A program made the position numbers and the translations under genes. Shown piece by piece: positions 10,570-23,200 of a stretch of 64,000 bases of DNA; position 1 is the stretch's first letter; every line of letters begins with the position of its first letter. The DNA is from Rhizopus arrhizus (taxonomy: Eukaryota; Mucoromycota; Mucoromycetes; Mucorales; Rhizopodaceae): the NCBI GenBank assembly GCA_024220505.1, contig JAKZZE010000027.1, positions 434,001-498,000 of the forward strand, read 5' to 3'. The notes below the pieces were generated by a model. That model had not been told where the DNA came from. It saw only the letters and a list, made by a program, of their open reading frames with translations, and did not search any database.

Positions 10570-13500
10570 TTTTTTTTCGCTTATCTTTTCAAGATGGAAA
10601 AAAATATTGGATTTTTTCTTGCTCTTATTATTTCTATAACATCCTACTATTTTGTGAAAATAAAGTTTAAAAAGGTAGTTTGCAAAATTCTTTCGACTGT
10701 CCTCTTTGGTTTACCTTTCAAAAAAAAGCTTTATTAAGCCTAACAGAGACTTTTTTCATTATTAATGGGCTAATCTAAGACACATTCCTTGCTTATAGAG
10801 TTATACATAATTGGTAGTCCAAATAAACCAATAGACATTGGTATTTAATTTATTACTATATATTGTTCAGGAAAACCAAGCTTATAGTTTATTATTATTA
10901 TTAATTCATAATGTTTTTGTGATTGATATTGTTAATAGAAAGTTACTTTTAATAATTGAGTTAATTGTATTTTAAAGATATGACAAGTTCTTTAAAGGTA
11001 AATGGTTAGTAAAGGGTAGTTCATATCATCTTTAATGTCAAATTTGCTTCTTCATGCTTCTTTAAGGAAGATTCTAAACCATCCCCCATCATTTATATTT
11101 CATGTAGTAATACTGATAGGGAATCATTGGTAATAATACAGTTGCCTTTGATTCATAAAATGTAGCAAAGGTGTATAATTTGTTTAAGCATGTTTCTTGA
11201 AAATTTTTATCGTGTAAGGCATTAAATCATAACATAATATATTTAACTTATAAACGTTAAAAGTCTTCAAGTATAATGTGTTCAATAAAAAAATGCCTAT
11301 TCGTTTAAAAATGGCCATAAATTTGAATTTACTCCTACTTATCTTGATTTTTATACGTGAAGGATCTTTACCGTTTAATAAGCTTTATTTGAATAATTTC
11401 AATATCAAACCAAGTCATATTTTTTTTGGCTTAAAATTTGGTTTCCATGTGGGACAAGCACAATGCATAATTGAGTGTAACATTACAATAATGGACTCTT
11501 ATTATCTAACTATAAAGCATGGTCTACAGCTATAAAATTTAAAGTTAAATATACCATTGATTTATTGAATAGGATGAATTGTTCTATGAAATAATTTCAT
11601 TAAAAGGAACATGAAATTAGAAACGTGAAATAGTAAATAGTTGGGCTGTGTTTTAAAATAAATAATTTATGCAGTAAATGGGCTGATTGTTGATATAGTA
11701 TTATTCTAAATCAATCAAACTTACAGCACTATCTAGATAAATAAAGGAAAATTTGCTTTGTATGAGAATATCAATATAAGCATATCGAGATTGTGTAGTA
11801 TTTCATATGTAGAGCGTGTATAATTTTTGTTTTCATCTTTTTCTTAAAGAAAAAAGAGAAGTTGCGTGTAAATAAGGCGATTTTTTTTTTCACTTATGCA
11901 TATAAAGATAAGGAAAAACAAGAGTATGATCGAGCTGTTTACCCTTTTATTACGCATATTAAATATGCATTTTAAGATACTCATCTTCATTTCCAAGCAA
12001 AGTTTTATTAGACTAATCTTATGGTGACCTTATAAGCTTTCTATTCAATAAAGCAAGTTGAATAGTATAGCATTCATCGTTAGTTAAAAATGCAAAAGAA
12101 TGAATAATGCATTTAGTAATTAAATAGAAAGTATGGTCGCAAATAAAAATAAAGCTGAAATGGTCTTACTTTCTTTTCTTTATTATTGTTGCACAAGTGA
12201 TGGATGTGTTGAGATCGAGGATTGGTTGATTTTATGGTTGATCAGTGTGTGACATTCTGTAGCAAGATAAACCGTGGATTATTACTGCCATAATTCTATT
12301 ATGGTTGTTTTATTGTTATTTAGCACCAAATGGGTTTTTTTGGCTGTATGTCTGGTCTACGCGCAGACAATTTCTCTTCTCATTAAGTGAGGAGTTCTTT
12401 ATGTATTTAGTCTTTAGTTATAGAATATATGTGCAGCGCCTCCATGTACTTATTCCTAAATAACGTAATTCTTTTATGAAATAAACAGGACCGGAACTGC
12501 TACAAAAGTACATTACATTATAAAATATTCTTATGAATAAACGCTATTTTCCTTTTGTTATGAAAGCATATTTTTCTTTTCACCTACACCACTTTGTATT
12601 CTTTCTTCATCCTGAGCTGTGGGCTTGAAATTAAAAGCCGTTCATAGCTTTTTTTAATTTATTTTTCTGTATGTTTTCTCTTCTTTTTGTTGCATAAACT
12701 AATTGATTGATTTTTTGCTTTAAAAAATTACTTTTTCAAACCAATTTATTACCATAGTCTTCTACAGCGTTTCTCATAAATGTCTAACATAATTATATTC
12801 TTTTAAAATATTTATATGTAATAATCATCCAAGCACTCAAAATAACCTTTTTTAGATCATTCTTTATCTGTGGTTGGCTGTATTTTTTTTATCCGTCATT
12901 TCTCTTGCTTAATTTATTTCATATTACTCTCTTGCTAATCTGCCTTATATTAATCTACTATAAATCCACTTCTTAGACAATAATCTCATCTGTTTCTTAG
13001 CTTTTGATCACTACGACAGAATGATGGAACGTTTCCTTGGTTGTTATTATCATTGTGCTAGGATAGGCAAGTAGGAGTATAGTTGCTTCAGGATCTAAAT
13101 TCGAAGCTATGTTAATCTTTGATATAAATAAACGTCTGTAATTTAAGCATTTAATGTGTCGGACGGCGTTAATACTAAAGCATAAGAACAGCTTATGTTC
13201 ATAAGCTCTTCTTATAGAAGCTACTTTGATAATGCGACATTTCTAGATTTCGACAAGGTGTATTAGAAGTACCAACGTTTGGAAAGCTAGGAAACTATAA
13301 CTGTACACCTTTAATTGAAACTAGATGAATTTGATAGAAAGTCTAAAAGACTTCTTTGATGATATCGGCTGCCCTATTAGTTCTCTTACCTTTCTCTTTA
13401 ATTATATTAATTGTTTTAATAGCTTTCTAATCAAGACTTTGTGATCAATCGCCATGCTTTTTTCATTTAGCTGTACCAAAATCAATTGATAAAATTTAAG

Positions 13501-13725
13501 TTGCTCTATAAAGCACCGTTTCCAAATAATTGTTGCTTATTACTTATATTTGCATAATCATCAGCTTTTTTGCTTTATTCAATTATTTGCTATCCGAAGC
13601 GACACTTTTAACAATCAGGCATTGTCTAAGACTTAGCACAATCCGTAATTTCACGTGACTTGCTATATTCTATTCTATGCCTGGAGTGTAAAAAATCATA
13701 CTTTTTTTTTTACTTTAACAAATCA
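10570..13725. other. Gene desert, about 3.1 kb
   Basis: AT-rich intergenic DNA between the GH85 gene and THOC1. One 85-codon frame at 11278-11535 has a hydrophobic start but low-complexity, AT-driven composition, and I do not call it. No tRNA-like B-box or transposase remnant was recognised. Confidence 0.5.
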
Positions 13726-16025
13726 ATGTCAAATTTCATTCTTTTTCGTGAAAACATCGTAAAAGCAATAGATAACTGTCTTTCTAGTGTCTTTGAACAT
13801 AGAGAAAATAACAGGGAAATACCTTCAACCCTTATTGAATCTCTTGTCAATCAACACATCTTGCCTTTAACTGGACCAGACAATACATTACAAATTCCCA
13901 TTGTTGAAGATAAACCAGATTGGCGTAAAAGTGCAACTGAACTTGCATTTCGACGTGCCTTGATTCGTCTCGTGGTAAAATTAATTGTTTTTTGATTTGA
14001 AACAAATTAACTGATTATTCATGAAGGATGGGAAAGAAACAGAAGAAAGATTCAAAAGAATATTTGATTGCTGTGACATTGTCTTGTATTGTTCAGAGAT
14101 TGGTAAATTAGACGTGTTGCTGAAAGAAATAAAGAAAGACAAAAACTTAACAAGTATTATTAGATTTATTAGATCAGGTTATTCCGCTTTCTTTTACTGA
14201 AGAACTCTTTGATTTGCATACAACTGAAGGATGTGAAAAAATATTTGATTATGTTGAGCAACGTAAAACCAGGTTAACAGCGGTAAGTGATTTAAACTGT
14301 ATAACATACACAGTTTTAATAATTCGTTGTTAGAATATGGTTCCTGGCAAAGGAAAAGGATTAGTACTTTTGAGAATGTGCAACGAATTACTTCGCAGAC
14401 TATCCAAAGAAATCAACACAGTCTTTTGTGGACGTATTCTCATGTTTCTTGCCAACTCTTTTCCATTAGGTGAACGATCTGGTGTCAATTTGAGAGGAGA
14501 TTTTAATACAAACGCTATTCATTTTGATACGGATGAAGAAGTTGACGCTGATCCAAATTTAACAGGTTAGTTTAAATAAAATACAGTAGCAACGAAACTC
14601 AACCTATTTTTGATAGATGAACAAAAGGCATTTTATAAACTATTTTGGTCTACTCGTATCTATTTTGCCAATCCTCCTTCCGTATTTACTGATAATAATT
14701 TTGAAGATCTTCAAAAGGTAACAAAGTAGAGTTTGGTCAGGAGAGTTGTAATATTAAAACATTTGGTTAGGGCACAAATGGTATTGTTGAAAAATTCCAA
14801 AGTATTGCCCAGAAAGAAGCAGAAATATTGGGTGCTCGTAATAAGGAAGTAACCGGTACAAAGCGTTCGAGGACCGAATACATGGATGAGGATGATAGTG
14901 CAGCGGAAGAAATACTGAATCAAATTAATAATGAATACCAATTCCCTCGATTGTTAAGTAGCAGGCGATTGTTAGATTTGGAGGTTAGTAAGCTTGCTGT
15001 ACACAATGAATACATAGCTGACGTTTTCTGTTTTAGATGGAAGATGCTAGGTTTAGAAGAAGTGTGATTGTTCAATATTTAATATTGTTCCAATATCTTT
15101 CTGGATTCTCTCAAGAGGAAAAAGAGAGAACAGCAGCCTTATTAGCAGCAAGAGGCACCACAAAACAATCTTTGGTACAACCTAATTATGTTCTTTCTGA
15201 TGAACAGGTTCAATGGATAGATGAAACAAGAGAGATCCTTGTAGGTTTACTGAGGTCAATTAAGCCTCATGGTAACTTGTATACTGATATTATCTTGACC
15301 ATATTGGCTCATGAGCGTCACTGGGTAATAGAAAAAAGTGAATTAAGGAAAATTTTATTTTATATTAAATACCTTAAAATAGATAATTTGGAAAGCATCA
15401 GGCTGTCCTTCATTTGAAAAACCACCGATGAATATAAATGATTTACAAAAGGCATGGAGAACCAAGAGACCTAGATTAGAAGCACCACCTACAAAGTATA
15501 GATATACATTTGGTACATATGAAATTTCTAGTTTGTATGGCAAGCAAAATATGTCTCTTTCTGAGCTCATGATGTAAGTGTATATATAAAGAAGGAAAGT
15601 AGTTTACTTACACATAAAATAGAAATCGAGCAAAACTTCCATCAATTGTTGATGTGATTGATAGTGCAGTTACAGAATTACAAGATTCGCTTGATCCACC
15701 AAAAGAAAGATTCAACTATGCCAATGGTGCATTATTACAAGCCTCGCGATTAATTCATGACAAATATCCTCACTTGATACGTGAAGTGTATGGCGCAAAA
15801 AAGGATGTGTATAAAAAAATGTATGAGAAGATGACTGACGCAACCATGGAAGATGCAAATACACCAGATGATGCAAAGCCAGTGACTTTAGCAAATCATT
15901 TTGTTATTGGAGAAAATTTGACAGAAGATCACGTACAGGCAGAAATTGAAGTGTTAACAAAGGCCAAACAGATACTTTTGGAAGATATAGAATCAAAGAA
16001 AGGTGAAAAAGGAGACAAAAAATAA
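13726..16025 (+). CDS. THO complex subunit 1 (THOC1 / Hpr1 family)
   Basis: Nuclear THO/TREX subunit coupling transcription elongation to mRNA packaging and export. Nine exons (13726-13974, 14027-14102, 14164-14282, 14334-14565, 14617-14717, 14771-14983, 15037-15324, 15383-15573, 15623-16025) give 623 residues, close to the animal length. The diagnostic block [20 protein letters not shown] (from about residue 150), then [20 protein letters not shown] and the [15 protein letters not shown] segment, is conserved. An acidic linker ([12 protein letters not shown]) follows the first third. The C-terminus is Lys-rich with a coiled-coil-like stretch; no death domain like that of the animal C-terminus was recognised. 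The start is the ATG at 13726, although the frame is open upstream to a TTG at 13660. Confidence 0.93.
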
Positions 16026-16118
16026 TAAAACATCAAAAAGGGGCTCAAAGAATTTGAACATAATTTTTGCCTGTTAAATAGAAACAAACAATATCCTTTT
16101 TCTTTTTACTAGTTAATA

Positions 16119-16814
16119 ATGTTTATCAATATTATTCTTTTATGTTTACCATTGTCTGTGTACGCTGTCCCTTTTACAAAAAAGCAGATTCACATCATCA
16201 ATCAATGCGACCATCATCTTAAGGTTGGATTTCAAACAAACAATGAAGTAAAAGGTCAAATGATCACCCTGGATTCCAACCAAAGGCATTCTTTCACTGT
16301 TTCCTCTCACTGGGCAGGGAGAATATGGGCTAGAGAAAGCTGTGATTATCACGACTGCCTGATTGCTGGAGCAAGCAACCCTGCTTCTTTAGCTGAGTTT
16401 AGACTATCACCTGTATCGAGCGATATTGACTATTACGATCTATCCTTTGTCGATGGTTACAATTTGCCCCTTCGTATTGAGCCCCTCTTTGAGAGTAAAA
16501 TAGATCACATGGTACAATCGGATGAAAGACACTGCAGGGCCACGGAATGCACACGCTTACCATTGTGTCCTCAAGAGCTCCAAGTAGTAGATGATGCTGG
16601 TAAATTTATTGCTTGTAAAAGTGCTTGCTCAAAATACGGATTGGATCAGTACTGTTGTACTGGTAAATATAGTGAGTCTCAACTATGCAAAACGAACCGT
16701 TTTGCGCGTGAAGTTGAAAGAGTCTGTCCAGATTCTTATAGCTATGCATTTGATGATGACACAAGTATATATGGCTGTCGGTCAAATGGGTATAATGTTA
16801 TATTTTGTCCTTGA
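16119..16814 (+). CDS. Secreted thaumatin-like protein
   Basis: Single-exon 231-residue protein. A signal peptide covers about residues 1-16 (MFINIILLCLPLSVYA). The mature part has the thaumatin-like plan: N-terminal IHIINQC, WAGRIWARESCDYHDCLIAG, the ASLAEF block (usually TLAEF), YYDLSFVDGYNLPL, a Cys-rich middle (CPQELQVVDDAGKFIACKSAC) and C-terminal CPDSYSYAFDDDTSIYGC ending in FCP. It carries 16 or so cysteines, as expected for the large form. Family members bind or cleave beta-1,3-glucan or act against fungi; in fungi they are thought to act in wall remodelling or defence. It starts 93 bp after the THOC1 stop and ends 101 bp before the convergent Edc3 stop. Confidence 0.9.
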   Translation: MFINIILLCLPLSVYAVPFTKKQIHIINQCDHHLKVGFQTNNEVKGQMITLDSNQRHSFTVSSHWAGRIWARESCDYHDCLIAGASNPASLAEFRLSPVSSDIDYYDLSFVDGYNLPLRIEPLFESKIDHMVQSDERHCRATECTRLPLCPQELQVVDDAGKFIACKSACSKYGLDQYCCTGKYSESQLCKTNRFAREVERVCPDSYSYAFDDDTSIYGCRSNGYNVIFCP

Positions 16815-16915
16815 AGTTTATTAAAAATGTGATTGTTTTAATATTTATAATCAATAAAGCGTGTACGCATACATACACATAGATAATAAAGAGTTTTTAT
16901 ATCGTTTTATTCATT

Positions 16916-18607
16916 TTATGATGGTTTGTCATACGTTAGATTTATTAAGACATCTGTTTTCGAAAAAATATTCCTCACATCTATACCCTCCTTTTTATAT
17001 AAATCATGCGGAATTCCGATCTCTACCAGACACAAAGCACCTGTGGTCCTCAAGGAATTGCAACCAAGTTTTGGAATACCAAGAGAAATTGTCCATTGGG
17101 GATAAATAACATATTCTGGATGTTGTGGAGCACCTTTTTTTTTTTAATTAGAAAAATGTATTTTTTTTTCTGTACACGTACCTGTGTCAGCATCAATCCC
17201 ACTAGGAAAATCAATACTCAAGATAGGTTTATTTTGACATTTCGCCCAACTAATCGCTTCAGTAACAGCATGAAACGCGCTCAAATTATCCATCAACTTA
17301 TTTTCTGGTCCAAGAATAGCATCTACCACCAAATTGCAATCATTTATATCCGAAGGATGATACACAATTGGTACACCAAGATTGTACAGTGTATGATATT
17401 CAAATGCAACTAATCGACAGAGATGGTCCTTATTTGGTGAAGCCAGACAAACCGTAACCTGATAGCCACGATCAACCATCATACGTGCCATAGCCAATCC
17501 AACTGCACCGTTCTTATTGTTACCCGCCAAAACGACAACCGAACCAGACGAGAGCCCTCTTAAGAGTCGCATAGCTAATATAGCAGCACCTTTGGCACTA
17601 TTTTCAATCAATAAGCCCTCACGATGCTGAGAAACCTTTGTATATTCATGTTCGATACGCGTTAATGTAGCTAGCGGGAAAGAAGGTACTGGAATATGAT
17701 TTGTTTCTGTCCACAGTTTGGGTTTATTTTTTGGTTCTTCATCCAATACGTTTTCTGTTGGCAATAGATTTCTTTGTCTATTTAAGCTAACTAATAAATT
17801 TTCTTGCGATGTCTTGTCTGTTTCCTTTAATACAGTATTAATTTTTGCATAATTTTTTTTTTCTTTCTTTACTCTAATTTCAGCAAACACTTTTGCTTTA
17901 TCAAATCTATTCAGATTCTTTTGGAAATCAAACTCGATCTCTTGATAACTGCTTACGTCTTTATCAGCCCAACTGTTATCGTTAGTGTTATTATTATTGT
18001 TTTTTCTATTGTTTCTAGGCCACTGCTGAGCTTGCTGCACTGTTTGTTGGGATTGTTTCTTTTTCTTGTCTATGTTCAAAAAAATGAATCAATCCACCTT
18101 TTTACATACAATTTCTCTCTTTTTTTTTTTTTTTTTTTTTTTACTTTTGGACGTTGAAAGAGACTTATTGACAGATAATTGCTAATAAAAGGAAAGAATA
18201 TATCAATTATAAACTGTGTAATCTATAATAAATCTCGATTTTTACTGGTTCAATTGTTTGTGGTTTTTGCTGTTGTTGTTGCTGTTGTTGTTGCTGTTGT
18301 TGTTGCTGTTGTTGTTGCTGTTGTTGTTGCTGTTGTTGTATAGATTCTGTATTCAAGTCTTTTATATCTTTTCCATAAATACCGTGTATAGGAGCATGGT
18401 GAGGAGGCTGTCCAAAGAAATAAAGTGTAACTATTCTACATATATGAGTTTCAATAGGACTAGTTTTTCAAATGTTACATTGAAAGGTGTACCATCTTTT
18501 AAAGTTAATTGTCGTGTAAAAGGCTCAATGCTAAGAAATGTTCCTTCAATTCTTGCTCCAGAATGTAATAAAACAGATATTTTTAAGCCTAAAAATTCTT
18601 CTGCCAT
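16916..18607 (-). CDS. Enhancer of mRNA decapping 3 (Edc3), LSm-FDF-YjeF_N
   Basis: P-body scaffold that binds Dcp2 and Dhh1 and stimulates decapping. Exon 1 (18461-18607) encodes an LSm-like domain beginning MAEEFLGLKISVLLHSG. Exon 2 (18215-18407) carries 24 consecutive Gln (18267-18338). Exon 3 (17182-18069) carries the FDF motif (EIEFDFQKNLNRF, about residue 160) and most of the YjeF_N Rossmann domain (VVVLAGNNKNGAVGLAMAR; SIDFPSGIDADTG). Exon 4 (16916-17133) ends the domain. Joined phases close to 481 residues. The intron between exons 2 and 3 (18070-18214) uses a weak GTTTAT donor and crosses a T-rich tract, so that joint is the least certain. An alternative donor in exon 1 would leave a 32-nt intron. 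Confidence 0.88.
18267..18338 (-). repeat. CAG/CAA repeat, 24 Gln codons in Edc3
   Basis: On the coding strand the tract is a near-regular 12-nt pattern of three CAA and one CAG, all coding Gln. CAA interruptions usually stabilise such tracts. It lies in the disordered linker between the LSm and FDF regions. Confidence 0.9.
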
Positions 18608-18786
18608 TGTTTATTGACCAAAAAAAAAAAAAAAAGAAAAAAAAAAAAAAGAGCATCACACAAATATAAAATGTCCGCTGGTTAAGTTGAACCAATCAAA
18701 CAACATAGTCATGAGAGCATGTTGAAATATGGCTTTTTTTACTTTTTTTATTTTTTTTTTTCTCATTTTTTTTTTTTTTGACTTTT
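18608..18786. promoter_or_regulatory. Divergent promoter region, Edc3 / bHLH factor
   Basis: The 179-bp gap between divergent ATGs holds two A-runs (about 18620-18650) and several T-runs (about 18735-18778) right up to the bHLH ATG. Homopolymer tracts of this kind are nucleosome-excluding in fungi; the regulatory role is inferred. Confidence 0.45.
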
Positions 18787-20453
18787 ATGATCTATAATAA
18801 TAACACTACTACTTCTCTCAATTTTCAACAGGAAATTACAGACATGTTTAAACAACAGCAACAACAACAACACATGAACAACAATAATAATGCTGACTTT
18901 TTTAACTTTATAAATCACGCTGCAACATTTAATCATGGTTCTTTTTCGGTACCGCAATTAACGCCTGATGGACAGCAGCAACAACAACAAATGCAAGATA
19001 ATAGCTATACAAATAGTAGTGCATTATCTGGGCATAATCCCGAATATAACATGTCACCACTGCAAATAAATAGTCATAGTGCAGTCTATACACCTTTACA
19101 GCATCCTTTACAAACATCAACAATAGACGATTTTGCAGACGAAGAAGTAAGCATTATGTGTATATGCATAATATAACCTGTATGCTAATATTCATCTAGG
19201 AATTTCTTACACCCTTAGTTTCACCTGCCATGGCACCTACTTATGATATGAATAATACGACTACTTTTCAATTTAATAATAGCAACTCGGATAATATATT
19301 TTCTCCTTTAACTTCACCTGCTCTTCATCCTTCTGAAGTGATGGATCAACATCTTCTACAACAAAAACTAGCATTAATTGAGAAACAGCAACAACAATTA
19401 AGAAATATGCAAAATCAGTTAAATAACAATACCAACTCATCTGCAACGAGTCCACTCTTTGAGGGAAGAAAAAAAATGAATTTACAAAAGACTGTACAAA
19501 ACAATAGCCCACAACAAAATAAGCTGAACAGAAAGATATCAGAAAGTAGTCCTCTTGCACTTGCACCTAGCAGTAACACTATGGCTCCTGCCACTCCTTC
19601 TTTATTAATGAAACTAGGAGCAGGTCACAGTAACAGTGCACCACCTACCACCACCAATACATCATCCGTTGTTGATAATATGCCCGTTTTACCGGCTGCC
19701 ATACTTGAAGAAGAACAACAAAAGGGCAAACCATCAATCAATAAGCGCAGGCGCATTTCACAACCCAAATTTAGCCATTCACCTGGTTTGCCACCTGAAC
19801 TATCATCACCCGCTGGACTTCGGCCTTTGACATCTCCAAGGACATTAAAACCATTGATCTCACCTTCACTGAAACCAAATGGCCATCGACTGTCAACGAT
19901 TGAAGAAGAGACCGCTCGAGCTCTGCTCACTTCAAAATCAAATTACGAAAATCAAAAAGAAGGTAACGGCAAAACATTAGGTATTGATTTTACAACAACT
20001 ATTCAATCTGGCGTTGAACACAGACGATCTGCCCACAAGGCAGCTGAACAAAAACGTAGGGATGTACTCAAGCAGAGTTTCGATTCACTTCGAAAAGAAG
20101 TGGTTGAAGCCATGATGGAAGAGGAATTAGCGGAGAATGAAGCGATAGATGTAAAAGAGATGAGGGATAATAAGGAAAGAGATGTTAAACAAATGAGTAA
20201 AGTTGTGTTACTTCAGCATTCTTATGAGTACATTGTGCGCTTAAAATCAGACAATAAAAAGAAGGATCAAAAAATGAGTGAAATGAAGCAGGAAATTATG
20301 TCATTACGTAAACAACTCGGATTACCTGAAGTAACAAAAGAAGAACAAGAGCAAGAACAACAAGAAATTCAAGAAGAAAAGGAAAGAAGAATAGAAAGAT
20401 TAACAAGATTACAACAGAATGCGTCAATTATAAATAACAATAATGCAACTTAA
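18787..20453 (+). CDS. bHLH-leucine zipper transcription factor
   Basis: Two exons (18787-19146, 19200-20453), 537 residues. The N-terminal two thirds are disordered and rich in Gln, Asn, Ser and Pro, with many Ser/Thr-Pro sites and an NKRRRISQPK-like basic patch. Near residue 393 comes the basic region RRSAHKAAEQKRRDVLKQ with the H-x3-E-x2-RR spacing of E-box (CACGTG-class) binders. Helix 1 is FDSLRKEVVEA. The loop is unusually long and charged (about 30 residues, EEELAENEAIDVKEMRDNK), and helix 2 is SKVVLLQHSYEYIVRLK. A short zipper follows (MSEMKQEIMSLRKQLG) with a Glu/Gln-rich tail. The target pathway cannot be told. The ATG at 18787 is the first in frame. Confidence 0.88.
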
Positions 20454-20554
20454 ATAAAATCACATTAAAAAAATTTTTTACCTTACAAAAAAAGGAGGGA
20501 AAAAAATTGATTTTTTTTTCTTTTCTTTTTTTTTTTTTTTTTAAAAAATAAAAA

Positions 20555-22011
20555 ATGGGGTTTTTTCAGTCAATATTCCACAAGACACCAAAAAATATAG
20601 AACAAAAGAGTACAAATACAATAATAGAGAATACAATATTACCTCATCAAAATACCTCTTCATCTACTACAGCAAGTACTTTATCAAGTCAAGATATCGC
20701 AAGGTTTCAACAATTTGAAGATGGTACACATATTCATCACTTGACGTGCCCAGCCCAAAATCGAATTATCAATGGCCTTATTGGTATGGCTCATAAATCA
20801 CTTAGGCTAACCTCTCAGTGGACATCTTATAATGAAAAAAGAATCGCTAGCTTAGAAGAAATCAAAAAGGAGCGTGCAGCATTAGATCGTTGTTTACAAA
20901 GAACAACGGATGAACGAAGCCTATCTGAAAAGTGGGGTACATGTCAAGAAACAATAGGCAAAGGAACATCGGGTGTTGTGAGAATAGCTCATAAAATAAT
21001 TGAGGGAAAAGAACAGCTCTATGCCGTAAAGGTAATTTTGTATTTAGTTTAATTGGTTGTTTATGTATAAATATTCTATATAAAGGAATTACGTAAAAGA
21101 CATGGAGAGTCATCCAAAGATTACATAAAACGATTAACTGCTGAGTATTCAATATCATCCACAGTCAAACATAACCATGTCATTCAAACGTACGATTTAT
21201 TACCATTTACCGAGACTTCCCCTGTATTTTGCCAAGTGATGGAGTACAGTGGAGGTGGCGACTTGTTTGATATCCTGGCCGAATGTCCAGATGGATTGGA
21301 AGTGGCTGAAACAAATTGCTTTTTAAGCAACTTATGCAAGGTGTAGACTATTTACATGAAATCGGCATTGCTCACAGAGATTTGAAGCCTGAGAACTTAC
21401 TGTTGACAATATCAGGCTGTTTAAAGATATCTGATTTCGGATCAGCTGTTTGTTTCAAGGGTACTGTCATTTATAAAGAGGAAGAACAAATAGATGAAGA
21501 AGAAGAGGATAGTGACAAGGTGCATTGGGCACATGGATTGGTAGGATCAGAACCTTATATCGCACCAGAAGAATTTATTCAAGATACATACGATGCTCGT
21601 CTAGTCGATGTTTGGAGTTGTGCCATTGTCTATTTAGTCCTTCGAAAGGCAAATCACCCTTGGCAAATAGCTAAAAGTGGAGAAGATGAGTCATATGACA
21701 AATATCTCAAATTTAGACAATTATTGGATGAAGAAAGGGAGAATGCAAGAAAGGAATTATGCGCGAGAAAGGACATGACGGAAGAAGAAAAGCAACAAGA
21801 AAGATTAAAAAGAGAGGCGGGTGTATTAAAGGCAAAAGAAACAATACGTAGAAAAGCAAAAGAAGCTAGATTTGATACCTTAGAAGGCATTGATATTCAA
21901 GCAAAGAAACTTATTTACAGAATGTTAGATCCTCAACCTAATAAACGTATTACAGCTGCAGAAGTGTTAAGTAGTGAATGGTGCAAACAGATTCAATCTT
22001 GTCAAAATTAA
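20555..22011 (+). pseudogene. HAL4/HAL5-type Ser/Thr protein kinase with one-base frameshift
   Basis: Exons 20555-21031 and 21086-22011. It has the kinase signatures of the fungal HAL4/HAL5/NPR group: glycine loop IGKGTSGVVRIAHK, VAIK lysine in [21 protein letters not shown] catalytic loop, DFGSA, and activation segment [14 protein letters not shown] charged insert ([15 protein letters not shown]) follows DFG, and a long charged helix ([11 protein letters not shown]..) precedes the last lobe. Kinases of this group regulate ion and nutrient transporters at the plasma membrane. The reading frame breaks at a run of five T (21320-21324): the upstream frame reads into a stop, and the downstream frame resumes at [13 protein letters not shown]. 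One missing T explains it exactly. It could be a sequencing/assembly indel or a real loss; everything else is intact, so I favour an error or a recent mutation. Confidence 0.8.
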
Positions 22012-22042
22012 TTTTATGTACATTTAATAATAAATTAATCCT

Positions 22043-23200
22043 CTATTGTTTATTACTTCTTCGTACGTCACTTTCCCTTGAACAATGTGGTATTTCAATA
22101 GAATAAATAGAAAATGCCCTTTCTTCTTCTTCTTCATTAAATGTGGACGATGATAACTGTGAATTGAAATCATCTTCTGTTATTTGACTGTTATTCATAC
22201 CAATACTACTAATACTGATACTACTACTGCTACTATTACTATTGCTAATACTGCTGCAAATACTACTACTATTGTCATTTAATTTCACTGATTTTCGTCT
22301 GTAATACCACTTGTGCTTCCTTTCTTGTGATTTCAATTTACTTATTTGTCTTGTCAACTGTCGTTTTTCTTCTTCATAATTGACTATTTTAGCTTCTATC
22401 AGAGGTTTATCATGGACATCAAATGAGCCAACTTCTAATTCATTTTCTGCCAACTGTCTTGTCTTTAGTAAATCTTCCACTCTTTTTTCTAAACATTTAA
22501 TCCTTTCCAGTCTTTCTAACGATGTGCGTTCAGCATTTTCTTGTCTTTTATCAGATAAAGAGGATGATTGTCGCCTCAGTAGCTGAGGAACTTCCTTTGT
22601 TAACTTAGATCGACTCTTGCCTCTTTTATAAACGTATCCATCATCCAGTAGCTTCTTCTTGGCTAATCTAAAAAGGTCGCCCTTTTTGGATATCAATAGA
22701 GGATCCTCTGAGGCTAGCTGAATAGCAGCCTCATTAATGGCCTTTTCATAACTTGTGAGTGGCCTACTTTGACGTCTTCCGTAAATGGTTGCTTGAATAG
22801 CAATAATATCTTGAGATGTTTTATCCTAACTTTGCGAAATAAGAAATTTCTAAGAAAGAGCATGAAAAATTAAATTTTTATGTATACTTCTTTTATCACA
22901 GTGTCACGATTATTATCCTAACAATAGCACGGTTTAATATATTAATTGTATAGCAATAAAAGTATAGTAACTTACTGATGCCAGAGTATCTCTTAGTCTC
23001 CTTATTCCATTTTTAAATATAATAGAGTGAAAAGGCAACATACTTAAAGAACAGGTAAATTCATTAAGTTCTTCATCACTAAATTCAATCATCAGTTCAA
23101 GATCTTGTTCAGTTGCACCCGACTTGATAAATGCTTCATGGTATTGTTCTAACTTGACTGAGGTTAGGAACTCTTTTATGGTTGGCAAGGTGCTTGTCAT
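22043..23200 (-). CDS. SAM-domain protein, NAB-corepressor-like
   Basis: Exon 1 (22976-23200) and exon 2 (22043-22825), separated by a 150-nt intron, give 335 residues. Exon 1 is a SAM-type helical domain (IKEFLTSVKLEQYHEAFIKS, ending NGIRRLRDTLAS), reminiscent of the NCD1 domain of NAB1/NAB2 corepressors. Exon 2 opens with INEAAIQLASEDPLLISKK and DLFRLAKKKLLDDGYVYKRG, a helical basic block that also resembles NAB-type proteins. A charged coiled coil follows (ERIKCLEKRVEDLLKTRQL; KRQLTRQISKLKSQERK), then a Ser-rich acidic tail. The SAM call is solid; the NAB comparison is a visual resemblance only. The stop is 31 bp from the convergent kinase stop. Confidence 0.75.

Noticed and set aside
11278..11535. 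85-codon frame with a hydrophobic start, like a small secreted protein
   Set aside because: Composition is what AT-rich DNA gives by chance, there is no cysteine pattern, and nothing similar is recognised.
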